DNA from: Hodarchaeum sp048939725
GTDB taxonomy: Archaea > Asgardarchaeota > Heimdallarchaeia > Hodarchaeales > Hodarchaeaceae
Assembly (NCBI GenBank): GCA_048939725.1
Contig: JBHLPG010000054.1
Span: forward strand, 1 to 19,494
DNA: 19,494 nt
Direction: 5' to 3'
Part shown: positions 14,775-19,494 of the stretch, in pieces
Layout: each line of letters begins with the position of its first letter
Numbering within the stretch: the stretch's first letter is position 1
Translations under genes and position numbers: made by a program
The notes under the pieces: model-generated
What the model was told of the DNA's origin: nothing
The model's database searches: none
What the model saw: only the letters and a program-made list of their open reading frames with translations

Positions 14775-15735
14775 GATTAGGTGGCTGTTCTCCATGTTCT
14801 ATTGCTAGAATATTTTCCGCAACCATTCTAGCCATTGCATCACGCGCTTGAGTTGTAGCAGATCCAATATGTGGAGTTAATACTACATTTTGGAGATTTC
14901 TGAGTTCTGCAGGAATGGAGGGTTCATTATAAAATACATCGAGAGCTGCTCCAGCAATTACCTTATTTTTTAAAATGTTAATTAGATCTTTCTCATTTAT
15001 AACTTTACCACGAGCTGTGTTTATAAGATATGCTGAAGGCTTCATTAGCGATAATTCACGCTTAGATATTAAGTGATGAGTCTTCTGTGTATACGGAACG
15101 TTGAGACTTATTATATCTGCTTCCTTAAGTAGATCATCAAGGTTTTCCTTAAAAATAAAGTTGAATTCTTCCTCTATATCACTTTTCCGAGTTCTAGAGT
15201 TGTAGAGAACTTTCATGTCAAAACCAAGTGCTCGCTTTGCCACTGCATTTCCAATTCGACCTAAACCGACTATCCCGAGAGTTTTCCCAGTTATCTCGAA
15301 CCCAAGCAAATAATTGGGTAACCATCCTGGAAAATCGTCTTTTCGGCAGATTTCGTCTCCCTCTATAATTCTACGTGTAATCACGAGTATTAAACCCCAA
15401 ACAAGATCAGCTGTTGCATTTGTTAATACATCAGGAGTGTTTGTTACAAGAATGTTCCTCTTTTTTGCTGCTTCGATGTCAATATTGTTATATCCAACCG
15501 CATAATTCGCAATTCCCTTAAGAGATGGCGCTATATCCATCAAATCTTCTGTTATTTCGACAGATAAAAGGGGTACCAAAAAATCAGCTGTTGGTAGTAG
15601 TTTTTGCAATTGAACATTAATTGGAAGTTTTTCATCTAAAATATTGACTTCCATCGTTTTTTTTAATATTTTTAGCCCTGTTTCTGGAATTTTATGAGTA
15701 CATAACACTTGTGGTTTTGATTTCATCATAATCAC
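14755..15735 (-). CDS. D-isomer-specific 2-hydroxyacid dehydrogenase (glyoxylate/hydroxypyruvate reductase type)
   Basis: 326 residues of the NAD(P)-dependent D-2-hydroxyacid dehydrogenase family, which interconverts 2-oxoacids and D-2-hydroxyacids. The nucleotide fold shows GLGRIG at 157-162, with NSR at its end, suggesting NADP preference because an Arg follows the second strand. The catalytic triad is visible: Arg242 in NTARGKV, Glu271 in DVFYNEP, His289 in LTPHIGSAT. The substrate-side NYAVGYNNID segment (77-86) resembles archaeal glyoxylate reductases. D-glycerate, glyoxylate or hydroxypyruvate are the likely substrates, but other 2-oxoacids cannot be excluded. The longest start, GTG at 15735, overlaps the upstream stop as GTGA; ATG at 15729 or 15726 are alternatives. 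The overlap implies coupling with the nucleotidyltransferase. The 3' end overlaps the VTT gene by 20 bp. Confidence 0.92.
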   Translation of the reverse strand: MIMMKSKPQVLCTHKIPETGLKILKKTMEVNILDEKLPINVQLQKLLPTADFLVPLLSVEITEDLMDIAPSLKGIANYAVGYNNIDIEAAKKRNILVTNTPDVLTNATADLVWGLILVITRRIIEGDEICRKDDFPGWLPNYLLGFEITGKTLGIVGLGRIGNAVAKRALGFDMKVLYNSRTRKSDIEEEFNFIFKENLDDLLKEADIISLNVPYTQKTHHLISKRELSLMKPSAYLINTARGKVINEKDLINILKNKVIAGAALDVFYNEPSIPAELRNLQNVVLTPHIGSATTQARDAMARMVAENILAIEHGEQPPNLISEMK

Positions 15736-16853
15736 TTAGCTTTCAGATATTTCTGGACTTCTTGAATACTATTAAATCTGGAGATCTTTGTATTTTGGGT
15801 TTTACAGAATTCATGCAATCGAATATCAAGTTCTTTTGCGGTTTTCTCAACTTTTAGAAAATCTCTTTGGGATATCCCCTCCATAAGATTAGGTAACATT
15901 AGTTGATGGTAAAATGAGTTGATTTCATCAAAGAAGTTGAAAGTATCAACATTTACTAATAAATTTCCTTCATTTAAAGCAAGTTCCTCTGCAATCCAGA
16001 TCTGGAGTTCTGTAGCCGCATAACTAGCTGCGAGTATATCCTCTTTGTAACAAGCTGATAGGATCTTATTGATGTATGCCTTCATACTAATATAATTCTT
16101 ACAGCTATTTTTTCCTGTTTTTTTTTTCAAAACGAAATTTTCTTGATCTTTCAAGATAATTTCTCGGATCCCCTGCAACAATTCTTGTCCTATTTCGACC
16201 ATTTCATCGAAGTTATTTGTAGTAGACAAAACTGTAACTAATCTTGAGTAATTCTCGGGTAATATTGGGAAAAGAAATACTTCATGTAGATTCGATCCCC
16301 AATTCTTAGTTAAGAAGGAATTATTAACGAGAGAAAGGTTTCTGACCGATTTATTAATCAATTGCCATGCAGACCAACGTGCAGAGAGAATATCATTATT
16401 TTCTTTTGCTATTTTGAATTCTTCAAGGTGGGAGTATCCAAAATTGAAATTATTTAATATCTGAGTAAGGTTGGCTTCTTTAGAACGTTGAGTCTTTGTT
16501 ATCAATAAGTTATAACGGAGTTTATCAGAGTTTGATCGAGAGAATAAGAGCTTCCCATTTTTAAATAGTGCCGCAGATACAGCCCAAGGACTCCTATCTT
16601 GTTTTCCCAAAGCCATCTTTTCAGCTTGTTTCCAATCCATTTTCCAAAAATCAACAGTATGATCTTGAAAAATAAATTCCCATGGAAGATCAGTATCTTC
16701 CTTGCTATCAACAATTGCAAACATGTCGAGATCAGAAAATTGATCATCTGTTTCTCGAGCTGCTGAACCATAAAGAGTGATGATGGCGATTTTATCAGGA
16801 AATAATTCTATGGCTTGGTTTTTTAGGTTTTCTGCTAATTCCAAGAGTGACAT
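15732..16853 (-). CDS. Nucleotidyltransferase of the DNA polymerase beta superfamily with helical C-terminal domain
   Basis: 373 residues. The first 110 or so form a minimal nucleotidyltransferase core: GSAARETDDQFSDLD gives the GS motif (Gly29-Ser30) and the metal-binding Asp41/Asp43, and VDFW supplies the third acid, Asp68. All three acids are present, so it should be active in moving an NMP to some acceptor. The remaining 260 residues are helical with no motif I can name; the layout resembles the aminoglycoside/kanamycin-type and related transferases with a C-terminal helical bundle, but the acceptor (small molecule, RNA or protein) is unknown. It has no adjacent HEPN gene, so the MNT-HEPN toxin-antitoxin layout does not apply. 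Its stop overlaps the dehydrogenase start. An 8-bp-arm dyad sits 22 bp upstream of its ATG. Confidence 0.82.
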   Translation of the reverse strand: MSLLELAENLKNQAIELFPDKIAIITLYGSAARETDDQFSDLDMFAIVDSKEDTDLPWEFIFQDHTVDFWKMDWKQAEKMALGKQDRSPWAVSAALFKNGKLLFSRSNSDKLRYNLLITKTQRSKEANLTQILNNFNFGYSHLEEFKIAKENNDILSARWSAWQLINKSVRNLSLVNNSFLTKNWGSNLHEVFLFPILPENYSRLVTVLSTTNNFDEMVEIGQELLQGIREIILKDQENFVLKKKTGKNSCKNYISMKAYINKILSACYKEDILAASYAATELQIWIAEELALNEGNLLVNVDTFNFFDEINSFYHQLMLPNLMEGISQRDFLKVEKTAKELDIRLHEFCKTQNTKISRFNSIQEVQKYLKAK

Positions 16854-16875
16854 TTTGCTACCACAAATGATTTTA

Positions 16876-16900
16876 ACCCTAAATTTATTGTCTTTAGGGT
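16876..16900. promoter_or_regulatory. Operator-like inverted repeat upstream of the nucleotidyltransferase gene
   Basis: ACCCTAAA and TTTAGGGT, perfect 8-bp arms around a 9-nt A/T-rich spacer, end 22 bp before the ATG of the nucleotidyltransferase. Position and symmetry suit a repressor site or an mRNA hairpin controlling the downstream pair. No T-run follows the stem on the minus strand, which argues against a terminator of the amidohydrolase gene. Confidence 0.5.
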
Positions 16901-16948
16901 AATCAAGAATAAAGATAATTTAAAATGATTTAATTTATTTAAGATACC

Positions 16949-18505
16949 TTAACCTTTAGAATAGATTATTTCTCCTCCTACAATAGTACTTTCAATCAGA
17001 GTGTCTTCTAATTTCTCCGGGGCAATTTCTAGGGGGGATTCTGATAAAATCAAAAAATCTGCATACTTTCCCTCTGTGATACTTCCCAATTTGGATTCCA
17101 TAAATAAAACTTGAGCATTATTAAGCGTATAGGCTTGAATAGCCTCCATAACTGATATTTTAATATCTGAATTAGGGAAGCTAATCGCCTGTTGGATCCC
17201 ATATAGAGGAGAAAGGGGCATATTGTCAGAACCAAAACATAAAATCGCACCATGCTGTAAAATAGTTGAGTACCGATTCAAGCTCATAAATCGTTCTTTT
17301 CCAAGACGTGTTTCATAAAGCTCTCCAGGATGCTCCCATTTGAGAAAATTAGGCTGCATAGAGAGGATAATACCTAGATCTCTCGCTTTCCTTATTTGAG
17401 TATCAGTAATCATTTCAGCATGTTCAATACGATGTTTAAGGTTGGTTGAATATTTTCCAGCCTCTTTAATTCCTTTTTCATAACAAGAAAGGAGTTTTTC
17501 TATAGCTAAATCCCCAATTGCGTGGATACAAAGTGTATATTGATTTTTTTCAGCAAAAACAATCTGAGAGATCAATTCATTTTCATCCAGAAACTGTTCT
17601 CCATTCCCTTCCACATCTTGATATGGGAGACTGATTAATGCTGTGTGAGCTCCTAATGCACCGTCAAAAAACCCCTTAAAACCAGAGAATCGCAGTTTTG
17701 AGGATCCCCAATTTCGACTTAATCCCAGTTTTGTGAATTCATTCAATAATTCTCGCGTTGGATTGAGAAAGATGCGAATTGGTAATTTTTCTTCTATATC
17801 TAGTTGAAAATAGACGTTCATTAGGTTTCGTTGTCCTGAAGGCATTATTGTCAGATTATCAACTGCTGATGTGATACCTTTGGAAGCTGCAATATTACAT
17901 GATATTTCAATGCTTTCTGGTATCTGCTCCTGATAATACGGAGTTAAATCTAACCAGACATCTTTTAATATTCCAGTTGGTTTTCCTGTGGAGTCTTTAT
18001 CAACACCTGGATCAGAATTTTCAATTAGTAGCTTCTCTAGAGCGAGGGAATTTACTACAACTAAATGTCCATCTTCTCTGTGTGTGTATACGGGATTTTG
18101 AGGGCTAACCTCGTCAAGGGCGTCTTTTGTGAGAAACTCCTTTCTATCCTTCCATTTTGACTCATCCCAATTTGAAGCAAAGACCCATTCCCCTGGTTTC
18201 TTAGTTTTTACTTCAGTTTTGAGTTTTTTGATTACTGCTTCATATGTTTGATAAGAGCCCAAATCAATGGAAATAACATGGGCTGCCTTCCACAGATGTG
18301 TGTGAAGATCTATGAATCCTGGAATAATCGTCTTTCCTTCTGCATCATATTCAGAAATTGACTTTCCAATTATTTTTGATTTATCCTCACCAATATAACT
18401 AATTTTATCGCCTTTGATCCCTATAGTTTCAGCTGATTCTCTATTTGGATCCATTGTGATAATATTTGCATTATATAATACCCAATCATAGAACTGATTA
18501 GTCAT
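16949..18505 (-). CDS. YtcJ-type amidohydrolase (amidohydrolase family 3)
   Basis: 518 residues, normal for the YtcJ-like branch of metal-dependent amidohydrolases, which hydrolyse amide, formamide or related C-N bonds. Metal-ligand and catalytic motifs in order: DLHTH (His68/His70) after the short N-terminal beta-sandwich; FKGFFDGALGAHTA around 276-289, where YtcJ-type proteins have FxDG; CIHAIGD (His328); HRIEHAEM (His358/His362); and CFGSDNMPLSPL (Asp427). The C-terminus returns to the beta-sandwich with GSITEGKYADFLIL. There is no signal peptide, so it is cytosolic. The substrate is unknown. The ATG start has GGAG about 13 nt upstream. It is followed on the same strand, after 95 bp, by the nucleotidyltransferase and dehydrogenase genes; that order could be an operon, but the dyad in the gap allows separate control. 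Confidence 0.9.
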   Translation of the reverse strand: MTNQFYDWVLYNANIITMDPNRESAETIGIKGDKISYIGEDKSKIIGKSISEYDAEGKTIIPGFIDLHTHLWKAAHVISIDLGSYQTYEAVIKKLKTEVKTKKPGEWVFASNWDESKWKDRKEFLTKDALDEVSPQNPVYTHREDGHLVVVNSLALEKLLIENSDPGVDKDSTGKPTGILKDVWLDLTPYYQEQIPESIEISCNIAASKGITSAVDNLTIMPSGQRNLMNVYFQLDIEEKLPIRIFLNPTRELLNEFTKLGLSRNWGSSKLRFSGFKGFFDGALGAHTALISLPYQDVEGNGEQFLDENELISQIVFAEKNQYTLCIHAIGDLAIEKLLSCYEKGIKEAGKYSTNLKHRIEHAEMITDTQIRKARDLGIILSMQPNFLKWEHPGELYETRLGKERFMSLNRYSTILQHGAILCFGSDNMPLSPLYGIQQAISFPNSDIKISVMEAIQAYTLNNAQVLFMESKLGSITEGKYADFLILSESPLEIAPEKLEDTLIESTIVGGEIIYSKG

Positions 18506-18605
18506 CTGGTCTCATTCTCCATTATTTCTGACCTTAAGTGTTCTATTAAAAGTGGTTTTCTTTTTTGCAGAAGAATAGATAGTTTTCCCTAACAGACCAT
18601 TTATT

Positions 18606-18623
18606 GATCAGAAATTTCTGATC
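18606..18623. promoter_or_regulatory. Perfect 18-bp palindrome upstream of hypE
   Basis: GATCAGAAATTTCTGATC is a perfect 18-bp palindrome ending 31 nt before the hypE ATG. TTTATT immediately upstream (18600-18605) is a TATA candidate, so a protein bound here would cover or abut the core promoter. This suits a dimeric repressor or activator. It also lies 100 bp before the divergent amidohydrolase start and could control both genes. Confidence 0.6.
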
Positions 18624-18638
18624 GATTGCATAATCAGT

Positions 18639-18644
18639 AGGTGA
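18639..18644 (+). promoter_or_regulatory. Ribosome binding site of hypE
   Basis: AGGTGA, a close match to the anti-Shine-Dalgarno, ends 10 nt before the ATG at 18655 and fixes that start. Confidence 0.6.
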
Positions 18645-18654
18645 GAAAAAGATT

Positions 18655-19494
18655 ATGGCTAGAAATTCAATTGAAGACAGAATTGTGGAATTAGACATGG
18701 GACAAGGAGGGAAGAAAATGGATATCCTGTTAGATTTCATTACCAAACGAATTAAGATAAAAAAGGTCTTGGAAGGTGTTGGAGTTGAATCTTACGATGA
18801 TGGAGCCATTATCCCTTTTGATGTTTCATCTAAAGATCTCGTTGTAACCACTGATTCATATACAGTGTCCCCACTCTTCTTTCGGGGTGGTAATATCGGA
18901 ACATTGGCCGCAGCAGGCACAATAAATGATTTATTGATGATGGGAGCAAAACCCATCGCTATTACCTTAGCTTTGATTATTAAAGAGGGATTTAAGTTTT
19001 CCCAACTAGGGGAAATCATTGATACAATATCAAAGATAACAACAGAAGATAATATTGCTATTGTTGCTGGTGACACGAAAGTATTACCTCAAAGTACAAT
19101 GGTTGAGGCTGGAATGTTCATCAACACAACTGGAGTTGGAGTTCTTCCTATTGGAAAACGAATTATGGATAGATTAGTACACCCTGGGGACAAGATAATT
19201 ACTACTGGAACTTTAGGGGATCATGGTTTCGCGATGCTGGTAAGTCGGGAAGGAATTGAACTTGAGACTACTCTTGCATCAGATGTTGCAGCTTTAACCT
19301 CATTGATTTTTCCCATTTTAAAATATCGCATCCATGCAATGAAGGATCCAACACGAGGGGGATTGACTTCAGTTTTAGCAGAGTGGGCACAAAAATCTTC
19401 TGTTTCTATTTGGATTGATGAGAGTCAAGTACCTATGTCAGAAGAAGTCAGAGTCGTATCAGAAATTTTTGGTATTGATCCTTTGAATGTTTCC
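18655..19494 (+). CDS. hypE: HypE, [NiFe]-hydrogenase maturation carbamoyl dehydratase (cut by right edge)
   Basis: 280 codons are open from ATG 18655 to the window edge. HypE receives a carbamoyl group from HypF on its C-terminal cysteine and dehydrates it with ATP to a thiocyanate, giving the cyanide ligands of the hydrogenase Fe. Family landmarks: ESYDDGAIIPF, TTDSYTVSPLFFRGGNIG, GTINDLLMMGAKP, VAGDTKV, FINTTGVG, TLGDHGFAML and DPTRGGLTSVLAEWA. These together separate HypE from other PurM-like synthetases. The start of the core reads DMGQGGKKM, where most HypE proteins have an HG-x-GG phrase, a small departure. The C-terminal PRxC tail with the catalytic cysteine lies beyond the window, so activity cannot be confirmed. 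No other hyp or hydrogenase gene is in view. Confidence 0.92.
   Translation, partial: MARNSIEDRIVELDMGQGGKKMDILLDFITKRIKIKKVLEGVGVESYDDGAIIPFDVSSKDLVVTTDSYTVSPLFFRGGNIGTLAAAGTINDLLMMGAKPIAITLALIIKEGFKFSQLGEIIDTISKITTEDNIAIVAGDTKVLPQSTMVEAGMFINTTGVGVLPIGKRIMDRLVHPGDKIITTGTLGDHGFAMLVSREGIELETTLASDVAALTSLIFPILKYRIHAMKDPTRGGLTSVLAEWAQKSSVSIWIDESQVPMSEEVRVVSEIFGIDPLNVS

Noticed and set aside
15732..16853. MNT-HEPN toxin-antitoxin pair
   Set aside because: No small HEPN gene is adjacent; the neighbour is a metabolic dehydrogenase and the transferase is much longer than MNT antitoxins.
16876..16900. Telomere-like TTTAGGG motif
   Set aside because: Only one copy on each strand, arranged as an inverted repeat in a promoter region; not a telomeric array.

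Overview
The window looks like AT-rich archaeal chromosome, most probably from an Asgard archaeon. It encodes an Orc1/Cdc6 initiator and a PiT transporter paired with a DUF47 protein. Start sites mix strong Shine-Dalgarno sequences (GGAGG, GGTGA) with genes that may be leaderless. ATG, GTG and TTG starts are all used. The soluble PAS-repeat kinases have wording in their PAS and ATPase domains that recalls Loki-/Thorarchaeal kinases. The lineage is inference from memory of such proteins; archaeal origin is much firmer.

Layout. 1-160 (-): start of a two-cluster ferredoxin domain running off the left edge. 349-7348 (+): two tandem paralogous soluble histidine kinases with 4 and 10 PAS domains. 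7349-7738: a gene-free stretch with several dyads and an origin-box-like motif. 7739-9016 (+): Orc1/Cdc6. 9023-10889 (-): PiT transporter and its DUF47/PhoU-like partner, transcribed DUF47 first. 10890-11215: divergent promoter region. 11216-14774 (+): three membrane-protein genes, namely a CBS-domain protein with four TM helices, a two-TM protein with an RGG/Trp-rich N-terminus and zinc ribbons, and a VTT/DedA-family protein. 14755-18505 (-): a 2-hydroxyacid dehydrogenase, a nucleotidyltransferase and a YtcJ-type amidohydrolase, with the amidohydrolase transcribed first. 18655-19494 (+): 5' part of hypE, cut by the right edge, with a perfect 18-bp palindrome in its upstream region.

How the genes fit together. 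The kinases have no receiver or response-regulator gene beside them, so their partners are elsewhere. The DUF47/PiT pair is a phosphate-uptake unit. The CBS and RGG/zinc-ribbon genes are 3 bp apart and share TTG starts, so they are probably co-expressed and may form a membrane complex that senses a nucleotide through CBS. This pair is the least explained part of the window. HypE points to [NiFe]-hydrogenase maturation. No tRNA, rRNA, CRISPR array, transposase or phage gene is visible.
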